Source: Hyphomonadaceae bacterium
Lineage (GTDB): Bacteria > Pseudomonadota > Alphaproteobacteria > Caulobacterales > Hyphomonadaceae
Assembly: GCA_016714495.1 (NCBI GenBank)
Contig: JADKDU010000010.1
Location: 68,285-132,284 of the forward strand
Direction: 5' to 3'
DNA: 64,000 nt
Made by a program: the position numbers and the translations under genes. Shown here one piece after another: positions 26,683 through 34,994 of this stretch. Under the pieces are notes generated by a model. It was given only the letters and a program-made list of their open reading frames with translations, did not search any database and was not told the DNA's origin. The stretch's first letter is position 1. Every line of letters begins with the position of its first letter.

Positions 26683-26707
26683 CCCGGCGGGATCAGCCCC
26701 GCCGGGG
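26683..26707 (-). promoter_or_regulatory. Hairpin just before the ssb ribosome binding site
   Basis: CCCGGCGGG and CCCGCCGGG form a 9-bp perfect stem with a 6-base loop, ending about 10 bases before the AAGGAG of ssb on the - strand. In the leader RNA it would sit directly next to the ribosome binding site and could influence translation or mRNA stability. Confidence 0.45.
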
Positions 26708-26755
26708 TCGCGTTTGCGACGCCCCTCAGGAGCGACCGGAAAGCAAGCGCAGCGG

Positions 26756-26835
26756 TGACCGCGCAAGGGGTTGGTGCGGCCTGCAGCGCCCCCTCCTTTC
26801 TTGGGGGCGCGAAGCCTCGGCCCCTTGAGCGGTCA
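26756..26835. repeat. Nested inverted repeat upstream of ssb, hairpin family member
   Basis: Outer arms TGACCGCGCAAGGGG (26756-26770) and CCCCTTGAGCGGTCA (26821-26835) match at 14 of 15 positions. An inner perfect 8-bp stem is GCGCCCCC (26786-26793) and GGGGGCGC (26803-26810). It lies 91 bases upstream of the ssb start. The CAAGGGG/CCCCTTG core is shared with the hairpins upstream of the 53-aa gene and of parB. Confidence 0.6.
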
Positions 26836-26971
26836 TGCGACGGACGCTTGATGGGCGGATAAAGCAGACGTGGCCTTGGCGGGGCTGATACGGAGCGGCA
26901 ATCAATTGTCGGGACCAACCTCTCGAAGGTCAGCATGTGCGTTTGCTTGGATGCGCATTACGGTTGGCTCG

Positions 26972-27790
26972 ATGAACGATTCGCCTTCTCACGAAACAGA
27001 CCGGTTGCGGCGTCGGCTTGCGTCGGCTTTTGGAGGCGGGGGACTGATCGGTACGCTTGGCGGTCTCATCGGACTGGGCGGAGCGGAGTTTCGCCTGCCA
27101 CTTCTGATCGGCGCTTTCCGCTTTCCTGCCCTAGAAGCCGTAGTCCTCAACAAGACCATGAGCCTTGTCGTCGTCGCGACGGCCCTGCCGTTCCGCGCGA
27201 ACTCCGTGCCATGGTCAGACGTTGCTGCGCATTGGCCCGTGATCGTCAACTTGCTGGCCGGAAGCCTATTGGGCGCGTGGGTCGGAGCCGGTTGGGCGAC
27301 ACGACTACGATCGGAGATGCTCTACCGGGTAATCGCGGTCCTGCTAGTAGGCATCGCGGGCGTTCTCCTCCTGGGCCACGATCCACACGCCGCCGGTCAT
27401 TCCCTCGTCACGGGGCTGCTCCAAATGATTGTTGGCGTAGCCGCTGGGTTTGCGATCGGTGTGGTTGCGTCCCTCATGGGCGTCGCTGGCGGCGAACTGC
27501 TGATCCCGACCATCATCCTGTTGTTCGGCGCCGACGTGAAGTTGGCGGGGAGCCTGTCGCTTGCAGTGAGTCTTCCCACTATGATCGTGGGCTTTGCACG
27601 CTACAGTCGCGATCAGAGTTTTGCCGTGCTCGGGCGCAATCGCACTTTCCTGATCGTGATGGCGGCAGGCTCTATCGTCGGTAGCTTTATTGGCGCGCAG
27701 TTGGTCGGTGTTGTCCCTTCGGCGATCTTGCTTCCTGTTCTTGCACTGATCCTGGTCATCAGCGCCGTAAAGGTCTGGGGTCATCGATAG
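26972..27790 (+). CDS. TauE/SafE family permease
   Basis: A 272-aa membrane protein with about eight helices. Family signs are the two related halves each starting with a glycine-rich loop: GGLIGTLGGLIGLGGAEFRL and VVASLMGVAGGELLIPTIIL. Members export sulfite, sulfoacetate or other small organic/inorganic anions; the substrate here cannot be told from sequence. The ATG at 26972 is chosen from several in-frame starts (26870, 26951) because it puts the first helix close to the N-terminus; no strong RBS decides it. It is convergent with the MFS gene and is part of the element's cargo. Confidence 0.82.
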   Translation: MNDSPSHETDRLRRRLASAFGGGGLIGTLGGLIGLGGAEFRLPLLIGAFRFPALEAVVLNKTMSLVVVATALPFRANSVPWSDVAAHWPVIVNLLAGSLLGAWVGAGWATRLRSEMLYRVIAVLLVGIAGVLLLGHDPHAAGHSLVTGLLQMIVGVAAGFAIGVVASLMGVAGGELLIPTIILLFGADVKLAGSLSLAVSLPTMIVGFARYSRDQSFAVLGRNRTFLIVMAAGSIVGSFIGAQLVGVVPSAILLPVLALILVISAVKVWGHR

Positions 27791-27814
27791 CGCGCAACGC
27801 ACGGCTGCTTGTGG

Positions 27815-29051
27815 TCAGGCGGCCGGACCGATCAGGCGCCTTTGCGTGGCGATCACCAGCATGCCCGCAAGACCGGCGAAGCCCGCGCCGACGAGGAATG
27901 TCGCCACGGGGCCGATCCCATCCCACACCAGACCTGCGGTGACGCTGGCAATGAGAAGTGAAAGGCCAGTCGCAAGGTTGAATACGCCGAATCCCGAACC
28001 ACGCAGATGTGCGGGTGCGTGATCGGCGACCAGCTTCGCCAGAAGCCCTTGCGACAAGGCCATGTGGACGCCCCAGAGACCGATGCCGAGAAAGGCGCCA
28101 ACCAGCCCCGGCATGAGGGCGAACGCGAGATCTGCCGCAATCAGGGCGACTAGCGCGCACAGGAGAAGTCCGGCGGCGGGCATCCGGTCAGAAAGGACGC
28201 CAGCAGGATAAGCGCCGAGGGCGTAGATGAGGTTCATCAGCACGAGAACCAGAGGAGCCAGGGCTAAAGAAAGCCCTTCCGCATTGGCCTTGGAGGACCA
28301 GGAACGCCTCACTGAATCGCGCCAGGGTAAACACTACGCCGATCGCGACAACGATCCAAAAGGCACCGCTGAACTGGGCGAGGTCGCGCAGGCGCACTGG
28401 CGGCGGCACGTTGCTGCGAGGCACGCCTCCCTCGCCCCTCGGCTTCTCGCCGTGCTCTTCAACACCGAACACGACGCAGGCGACAGCTAGTGCAGCGGGT
28501 ATAACTGCAACCCAAAACACAGCGCGCATGTCGTTGGCGAACAGCGCCATCAGCGCGATAGCGAGAAGGGGTCCGGTGAACGCCCCGGCGGTATCCATCG
28601 CCTGGCGCAGCCCGAAAGCACGCCCTCTTATTTCGAGCGGCGTGACATCGGCGACGAGAGCATCGCGCGGGGCACCCCTCATGCCTTTGCCGATCCTGTC
28701 GGCAAATCGCGCGACAAGGACAATGACCGGACCACCTGCAATGGCGAAGAGCGGCTTGGTCAAGGCGCCCAACCCATAACCGAAGAGGATAAGCGGCTTG
28801 CGTCGCCCCAACCGATCCGACAGATAGCCCGAGAACACCTTGGTGATGGCAGCAGTTGACTCGGCCACGCCGTCAATAACGCCAACCATCGCGACGCTGA
28901 CGCCAAGCGCTCCAGTCAAAAATAGTGGCAGCAGGCTATGGATTGTCTCTGACGACACATCCATCAGAAAGCTGACCAGTCCCAATGCCCAGACTGTTCG
29001 GGGGATGGCGGCGCGGCGCGCGTGGATATCGTCAGGCATGGAGGAGTTCAT
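27815..29051 (-). pseudogene. MFS transporter, frameshifted as read
   Basis: A 12-helix major facilitator protein of about 411 aa when restored. The N-terminal half starts IPRTVWALGLVSFLMDVSSE and has the MFS signature GYLSDRLGRRKPLI; the C-terminal half continues EGLSLALAPLVLVLMNLIYA. One extra base at about 28283 (CAATGCGG instead of CAAGCGG on the - strand) shifts the frame in the middle; removing it gives FLVLQGQAEGLSLA. The gene starts 12 bases after crcB and is probably under the same fluoride riboswitch. Its substrate is unknown; a role in fluoride or anion resistance is a guess from context. Confidence 0.8.
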
Positions 29052-29063
29052 GGGCGCAACTCT

Positions 29064-29459
29064 TCATGACAGGAGCGTGCGGATAAGGGCGAGTCCGCCG
29101 AAGACCCCCACCAACGACAGCAACACGGAGCCCAGGACGTAGAGCACCATGAGGCCCGTTTCGCCGCGCTCCCACAGGAGCGCGGCGTCGAGCGAGAATG
29201 CCGAGAAGGTCGTGAACCCGCCGAGCAATCCGGTTGTGAGGAGGAGCCGGAGAGTCTGACCACTTGCCTCGCCGCGAAAGGTGAACCAGCCGGCCAGCAC
29301 GCCCATCGCGAAACAACCGACGATATTGACGAAGAATGTCGCGACCGGAAACGTCATCGGAAGGACCAACGGCGCAAGGCGATTGACAGTGTGGCGGAGC
29401 ACGCCGCCCGCACCGGCGCCGAGGAAAACGACCAGCCCCAGGAAAAGCTCGCGCATCAT
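29064..29459 (-). CDS. crcB: Fluoride exporter CrcB/Fluc
   Basis: A 131-aa protein with four membrane helices that fits the dual-topology fluoride channel family. Key segments: GAGAGGVLRHTVNRL near the N-terminus, FPVATFFVNIVGCFAMGVL with the pore asparagine, and LLTTGLLGGFTTFSAFSLDA with the conserved phenylalanine box (TTFSAF). The channel works as a dimer in the inner membrane and lets toxic fluoride leave the cell. A fluoride riboswitch lies upstream on the same strand, and the MFS gene follows. Confidence 0.93.
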   Translation of the reverse strand: MMRELFLGLVVFLGAGAGGVLRHTVNRLAPLVLPMTFPVATFFVNIVGCFAMGVLAGWFTFRGEASGQTLRLLLTTGLLGGFTTFSAFSLDAALLWERGETGLMVLYVLGSVLLSLVGVFGGLALIRTLLS

Positions 29460-29576
29460 GTGAAGCGCTCCTGATGCGTGACTGTTGGCGCGTAGCTTGG
29501 ATTGAATGTCCGCGGTTCATGTGTGCAGCTCGGCATCGCCATCCCTTCATCAATCGCAGGGCAAGAGATGCGACGC

Positions 29577-29655
29577 ACTCCTACCCGACGCACTTTCGTG
29601 CGCTTGGTAGGAGTCATCAGCCTGAGTGGCGGTTGTCGGGGGACTCCATCCCCAT
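29577..29655 (-). promoter_or_regulatory. Fluoride riboswitch (crcB motif) with alternative hairpin
   Basis: On the - strand the aptamer runs from GGGGATGGAGTCCCCC (29655 side) through ACCGCC and GGCTGATGACTCCTACC (ending at 29606), matching the crcB-motif consensus. P1 pairs GGAGTC with GACTCC. The aptamer's 3' strand ACTCCTACC (29606-29614) can instead pair perfectly with GGTAGGAGT (29577-29585), enclosing an inner stem CGCAC GAAA GTGCG. This is an on/off design: fluoride binding should keep P1 and prevent the longer hairpin. No T-run follows, so the platform type is unclear. It precedes crcB by about 120 bases. Confidence 0.88.
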
Positions 29656-29908
29656 CGGCCGTCACCGTAAGCCGGTCGCGGCGCTTCGCCAAGCGCCCGC
29701 ATGAGGGTGCCGATTGGGTAGTGCGCGCGTCTTGTCAGCCGCAACAGGCGGCGACAGGGTTTCGCAGGCGACCGCCAGGGGTCGCCTGCCGAAGGGCGCC
29801 GCTCCTGAACTGGCGCCTCCAACAGTCGGCACGAGGCAGTGGCCGTGGCGCGCAAGGGTCGGATTGGAAGTTCTGGCATCGCGACAGCCGCTGAATGTCT
29901 ATGCGTAG

Positions 29909-30478
29909 CTAGTGATGCGGCGACATCCCGCGGGCGATCATGAGGTGATGCTGTTGGTGATGCATGCCGCGCGTCATCATCCCTATGAACCCAAGCGCTC
30001 GCAGCTTCTGCATTGATGCCACATCCGGGGGCGTCACAGTGAGATTGGCGCCGGTGGTGGTTTGCGCCGCGACGTATTTCCAACCATCGACGCCAGTCAT
30101 GGTCGCCGCATGAGCGATGATCATGCGTCGGACCGACTCGCGTACTGCGCCTTCGCCAGACACCACAAACGTAATGCTCGATTTGTTGTCGACGACCTTC
30201 ACCGACGCCTGCAGTGTGACGTTGTTCATGTCAATCAAGTGCTGGCGCAGCGCCTCGATATTGACCTTCGACCAGTCTGTCGCTGGATCAGCCTCGAGCA
30301 GTGCCACGATTTCCTGGATAGCAGCGAACGCCGCTTCTCCGGTCTGCTGGGGCATGGCGCCTGGAGCCATCGCTGCCATCATCTTGTCGTGATCCATGTG
30401 CGGGTGATCCACCTGCTGTGCAACTGCGGAGGGGAAGCACAGCAGCACAAGCGCAGAGGCGAGAAGCAGCGGTTTCAT
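29909..30478 (-). CDS. Exported His/Met-rich hypothetical protein
   Basis: A 189-aa protein with a signal peptide cleaved after AVA (residues 1-20). The mature N-terminus is rich in His and Met (VDHPHMDHDKMMAAMAPGAM) and the C-terminus as well (MMTRGMHHQQHHLMIARGM), suggesting metal, perhaps copper, binding in the periplasm. The middle resembles a small alpha/beta domain (NIEALRQHLIDMNNVTLQAS). The family is not known to me by function. It is divergent from the Crp/Fnr gene 64 bases away, so it may be that regulator's target. Confidence 0.6.
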   Translation of the reverse strand: MKPLLLASALVLLCFPSAVAQQVDHPHMDHDKMMAAMAPGAMPQQTGEAAFAAIQEIVALLEADPATDWSKVNIEALRQHLIDMNNVTLQASVKVVDNKSSITFVVSGEGAVRESVRRMIIAHAATMTGVDGWKYVAAQTTTGANLTVTPPDVASMQKLRALGFIGMMTRGMHHQQHHLMIARGMSPHH

Positions 30479-30542
30479 GGATCTTCTTTCTGTACAGGCA
30501 ACGGGAACATCGACTTCTTGCCATCATTCAATTGGAAGGAGC

Positions 30543-31073
30543 ATGATATCTATCATGATCAACTGGCTTCGCTCACTTCCGCACCAGCAAAGCACGTACG
30601 AGCAAGGTCGGCACCTGTTCCGTCGCGACGACCCTGTTCAGAACATGTTCCTGATTGAGTCCGGCGCCGTTCAACTGATCCGCGCCCATCGCGGCGGCGG
30701 CGCCTTGGTGCTCCAGCGTGCGTCTGCGGGATCAATCCTCGCTGAAGCATCGCTCTTCACGACGTCCTATCATTGCGATGCGATCACAACCGAACTGGTT
30801 AGAGCTACGCTCATCGCCCGGCGCGCCCTACGCAAGCTCTTCCTGTCCAACCCGGAGTTCGCGCAAGCTTGGGCCATCCACCTCTCTGGAGAGGTTCGAA
30901 ACGCTCGCCGCCGAGCCGAGATTCTTTCGCTCCGTACAGTCGCCGAACGTCTCGATGCCTGGATCGCCGAACATGGCAGGCTTCCTGACAAAGGAGGCTG
31001 GAGGGGCGTGGCGCTTGAAATCGGCGCCAGTCCCGAAGCGCTCTATCGGGAGATTGCGCGACGGCGGAAATAG
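30543..31073 (+). CDS. Crp/Fnr family transcriptional regulator
   Basis: A 176-aa regulator with an N-terminal cyclic-nucleotide-binding-type beta-roll (YEQGRHLFRRDDPVQNMFLI, SGAVQLIRAHRGGGALVLQR, SAGSILAEASLF) and a C-terminal winged helix (TVAERLDAWIAEHG; GVALEIGASPEALYREIARR). There is no cysteine cluster for an iron-sulfur centre, so it is not a classical Fnr. The start is uncertain: 30543 lies only two bases after GGAAGGA, and 30555 is an alternative. It is divergent from the exported His/Met-rich gene, which it may control. Confidence 0.8.
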   Translation: MISIMINWLRSLPHQQSTYEQGRHLFRRDDPVQNMFLIESGAVQLIRAHRGGGALVLQRASAGSILAEASLFTTSYHCDAITTELVRATLIARRALRKLFLSNPEFAQAWAIHLSGEVRNARRRAEILSLRTVAERLDAWIAEHGRLPDKGGWRGVALEIGASPEALYREIARRRK

Positions 31074-31227
31074 ACCTTCCCTCTTACCTGCCAATCGCGA
31101 TCGGTGGGTAAGGCTGTGAACCGGCGCCGGAAGAGGACCCTTCAGCCTCCAGTGAAATCAACACGGTGGCATGCCGATCGGCGTCCAGATCGCACGCTTG
31201 TTCACACAAAGCGACGCTCATCCGAAA

Positions 31228-32469
31228 CTAAGGCTCCGAGGAGTCGAGAGATGCCGATTGATACCCGTCGCTCAAGGCGCCCAGAAAGTTTATGATGTCG
31301 TGGATTTCATCCTCCGTGAGCGCGGGCTTGCCGCCGCCGTTTCGGAAGGGCGCTTCGACATTGATTTGAAGCCAGAAGCGCGACGGTAGATCGTCGAACT
31401 TGTTCACGGCTCCATCGCTCCTACCGGGATAAAACCGCTCAGGACTAAGGTCCCGCTCCACGTAAAAATGCAGGACATCCGTGAGGTCGCGGAAGACGCC
31501 ATTGTGGAAGAATGTCTTTCGCAGCGCCACGTTGCGAAGAGAGGGGGTCCTGAAGAGGCCGCAATAATCCGCTCGGTTGGTGAAGGCTGCTCGATAGGGT
31601 CCGCACAAGCCAAGATCGAAGTACCCCGGATCCTGATTGGCGGGAATGTTGGCGTTGCGGGGCACGCCAAGAGCAACAAAACCATAGTCGGTGAACTGGG
31701 GGAACTGTCCGCGCTTGATGGAGCTGGGATGGCATTGTGCGCAGTTGCCTTTGGCCGGATCGTTGAAAAGCTCCAGCCCTCGAGGCGCGTGCGCGCTCAA
31801 CTCGATCTTTCCACGCAACCAGGCATCATACTTGCTGGTGTAGGGATAGAAGTCCGGAGCGCTTTGCTGAAACACTTCCAGCGCGAGGAGGGCGCCGTTC
31901 CAGCTCAAGGCCGCGTTGTCCAGAACATGCTCTCCAAACGTGGCGCGAAAGAGCGCCGCGTTCGGGGAGCGGCGCAACCGGCCTACCAGCGCACCGCCGT
32001 CAGCGTTCGCCATCTCGACGGGCGATAGCAAGGGGATGGCCGCCTGCTCGTGAGCCGATGCCGCTCGACCGTCCCACCCCCTTCCTCCTGCGGGTCCCTG
32101 GTCAATGCTGTCGTCACCGTCTGTCTCGCTGAAGTGCTCGCTGAAAGGTGGAACTGCCTGCTGGTAGGTCAACGATGGAATTGCGCGAACCCCAGGGAGC
32201 GACATGTCCGGGCCACCGAACACGACTGGCTTATTAGTGGCCGGGCCATACGCGTGGGCAGGATCATGGCAGGACGAACAGGCGAGCTCTCCTGATGCTG
32301 ACAAGGACCTGTCGGCAAATAGCGATCGACCCAGCGCTGAGAGTTCGCCCGCGCTCGGACGCCTCTCAAAATTGCGGGCGTAAAATGAATTCGGGCCGGA
32401 GTGCGAGGTCTCGATTGGCGCGCACCCGTCTGGCGTTTGAATCGCGACGATGGCTAGCGTGGCGTTCAC
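31228..32469 (-). CDS. Di-haem cytochrome c peroxidase family protein
   Basis: About 413 aa, MauG/CcpA type, with two haem c motifs, CSSCH and CAQCH. Further family marks: LSALGRSLFADRSLSASGEL, GWDGRAASAHEQAAIPL, FRTPSLRNVALRKTFFHNGV and LTEDEIHDIINFLGAL. It should work in the periplasm, reducing peroxide or oxidising a partner protein. The start is unsure: the GTG at 32469 gives a short hydrophobic leader (NATLAIVAIQTPDGCA), while the open frame goes further upstream without a good start. It is divergent from the phosphoesterase gene. Confidence 0.82.
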   Translation of the reverse strand: MNATLAIVAIQTPDGCAPIETSHSGPNSFYARNFERRPSAGELSALGRSLFADRSLSASGELACSSCHDPAHAYGPATNKPVVFGGPDMSLPGVRAIPSLTYQQAVPPFSEHFSETDGDDSIDQGPAGGRGWDGRAASAHEQAAIPLLSPVEMANADGGALVGRLRRSPNAALFRATFGEHVLDNAALSWNGALLALEVFQQSAPDFYPYTSKYDAWLRGKIELSAHAPRGLELFNDPAKGNCAQCHPSSIKRGQFPQFTDYGFVALGVPRNANIPANQDPGYFDLGLCGPYRAAFTNRADYCGLFRTPSLRNVALRKTFFHNGVFRDLTDVLHFYVERDLSPERFYPGRSDGAVNKFDDLPSRFWLQINVEAPFRNGGGKPALTEDEIHDIINFLGALSDGYQSASLDSSEP

Positions 32470-32660
32470 TAGGGCGGCGAAGGAAAATTTCGATACTCGA
32501 CCTCGACAACCCCGAGACGCGCGAAGGCGGCCCGCCACGCGGCGCCCCAAGCTCCATTGTCTGGTTTGATTGAAAGTGGTCCGGTAAGTCTCCGATAGGC
32601 TTGCGGCCCCATCGCACACATGCTGGAACGATCCCCACGCGGCTAATTGATGGAGCATCA

Positions 32661-34361
32661 ATGAATAGATTCCTGCAATCTGTCGCGCCAGGCTTGTTCG
32701 GCCTTTCGGCTGCAATCCTTGCCCTGTCCGGCTGCACCAGCCAGACCGCCGCGCCGCTGGCCTCCTCCCGAGCCGATGTAACCGCGGCCCTGCAGGCGAA
32801 CGTGAAAACCATCGTGGTGATCTATGCGGAGAACCGCTCCTTCGACAACCTCTTCGGCGCATTCCCCGGAGCGAACGGTTTGGGGGCCGTGCTCGGCGCA
32901 GACGGCAAGCCGACTCGCGCCTATGTCCCTCAAAAGGATCGAGACGGAAAGACCGTCCTTGCGACCTTGCCGCAGACTTGGGGCGGCGTGACGGCTCGTG
33001 GCGCCGCCCCGGTCGTAAATCAAGCGCAAAGCGCCGGTCTGCCCAACCGGCCCTTTCCGATCGAAACGGCGTTCCAGCAGGCAGCGAACGCGACGCTCAC
33101 GGCCTCGACCGTCACGCGCGACCTTTATCATCGGTTCTTCGAGAACCAGATGGAGATCAATGGCGGCAGGAACGACATGTTCGCGGCATGGGCGGACGCC
33201 GGCGGCCTCACAATGGGCCACTTCGACTACAGCGGATCGGCTATCTATGGTCTGGCGAAACAGTATGTGCTTGCCGACAATTTTTTCAGGGCGCCTTCGG
33301 TGGCTCATTTCTCAACCATCAATATCTCATCTGCGCTTGCGCTCCGGAGTATCCAGACGCGAACATCGCGCCTGCGAAACCTTCCGTCGCGGTCCTCAAG
33401 ACCGACAAGAAAAGCAAGTATACGCCGCAACTCGCCACTGCAGCCTCCAGCCCAGTTTCGGCGCTGGATGGTCCCCCCTCTTACGTGATGAGCGGCAACA
33501 TCGCGCCGAAAAACTATTTCGGCGACGGCAAGTTCTATGCGGTGAACACGATGCAGCCGACCTACCAGCCAAGCGGCAACCCGCCGACGGATGCCGATCG
33601 TTCGCTTTACGCCGACCCGGGAAAGGCGACCACCTTGCCGCCTCTCTCCAACACGACTATCGGCGATCTTCTGACTGCAAAGGGCGTGAGCTGGAAATGG
33701 TATGCGGGCGCCTGGGATGCGGCGGTTAGCGATGGCGTCCAAGCTCCAGGTCTCAAGCGCAAGGTGATCTACGCGGGCGACGCCAACGGCGTGTCGTCGG
33801 CGGCGAATGTTGACTTTCAGGCGCACCATCAGCCGTTCAATTATTACGCAGCGTTCGATCCCGTAACGCATGCGGCAGATCGCGCTGCGCACCTGAAGGA
33901 CTATTCGGACCTACTTGCGGACATCGCTGGGGGCAGCCTGCCCGCGGTCGCCTTCTACAAGCCGGAGGGCGTCTACAACCAGCATGAAGGATACGCCAAC
34001 CTCGCCGACGGCGACGCGAGGATTGCGGACCTCATTGCCCGGCTGCAAGGCAGCCCCCAATGGAGCTCGATGTTGATCGTGCTTACTTACGATGAGTTCG
34101 GCGGCGTTTGGGATCATGCTCCGCCGCCAAAGGGCGATCTCCTCGGGCCCGGCACACGGATACCGGCAATCATCATTTCTCCTCTCGCGAAGCGTGGAGT
34201 GGTGGACCACACGCAATACGACACGGCCTCCATTCTGCGCCTCATAAGCCGGCGGTTTCGGGCTCGACCTGCTGCCCGGCATCGCTGCTCGCGATGGCGC
34301 GCTCAAAGCGGCTCACGCGCCGCCAATGGGCGACCTGACGAACGCCCTGAATCTGCGCTGA
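32661..34361 (+). pseudogene. Phosphoesterase/acid phosphatase (AcpA-like), two frameshifts as read
   Basis: A lipoprotein (lipobox LSGC) of the phosphoesterase family PF04185 that includes phospholipase C and AcpA-type acid phosphatase. The catalytic segment YAENRSFDNLFG is present, and DEFGGVWDHAPPP holds later metal ligands. One T is missing in the run at 33281-33286 (restored: NFFQGAFGGSFLNHQ), and one extra T at 34256-34258 breaks the end (restored: FGLDLLPGIAARDG, then a stop at 34361). The two changes compensate each other. GGAG lies five bases before the ATG. It is divergent from the peroxidase gene; such pairs recur in proteobacteria. Confidence 0.82.
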
Positions 34362-34994
34362 TCGGCGCTCGCAGCCGATAAGCAACTCCTACGACGTCGC
34401 CAGCCGAAGCCGCAATTCCGGAAGCCGTCCGAGCCAGGCAACGCGACTCGGCAAGGGCTGCAAGGGCGGTCGAAGCGGTCCAGGCATCGAAATCTCCGCA
34501 GCGTCAAGGACTTCCCGCCGCCATTTTGTTGAGTCCTGCGTGAACCGAACGCCGCGCTTGGCCGAACACGCCGCCGTGCGTTTGCCTGCTAGCGGTCGTC
34601 CGTCCGCCGTAGTGCGGAGGGCCAAGACATCGCGACCATCGCGAGAATGTGAACAACCTTGCCCAACAGCTCTCCTCCGAGGCGATCTTCGGACGCCCTT
34701 TCCGATTGAGACGACGCCAGAGCTTTTGTTTACCGTCGGTTGGCGATATCGTGATGCGATAGCGTGGCTCGTCGGGGACTTCACAATGACGTATCTGGTG
34801 GCGCCGGGCTCTCGCTCGACGCTTAGGACGAGCGGCTTGCGATTGGCTGGCGGCATGCTTCTGTCGATCACGACCGGAAATGGTCCCGAGTCCCGGCTCC
34901 CACAATTCGCGTTCCAGCGGTCCGGTTCGGCAAGCCGGCTCGGCAAGCGGGCGAACGAGCTTCTTGTTCAACTCCGGCCAAGTTAGCAACCTCA
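34362..34994. other. Stretch without a confident gene before the RND operon
   Basis: About 630 bases between the phosphoesterase and the RND pump gene. Two overlapping - strand frames (34389-34946 and 34504-34995) are open but show no recognisable family and no RBS. Coding-like pieces exist in both (DVLALRTTADGRPLAGKRTA; HQIRHCEVPDEPRYRITISP), so a small gene broken by indels cannot be excluded. The RND promoter probably lies near the right end. Confidence 0.35.
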
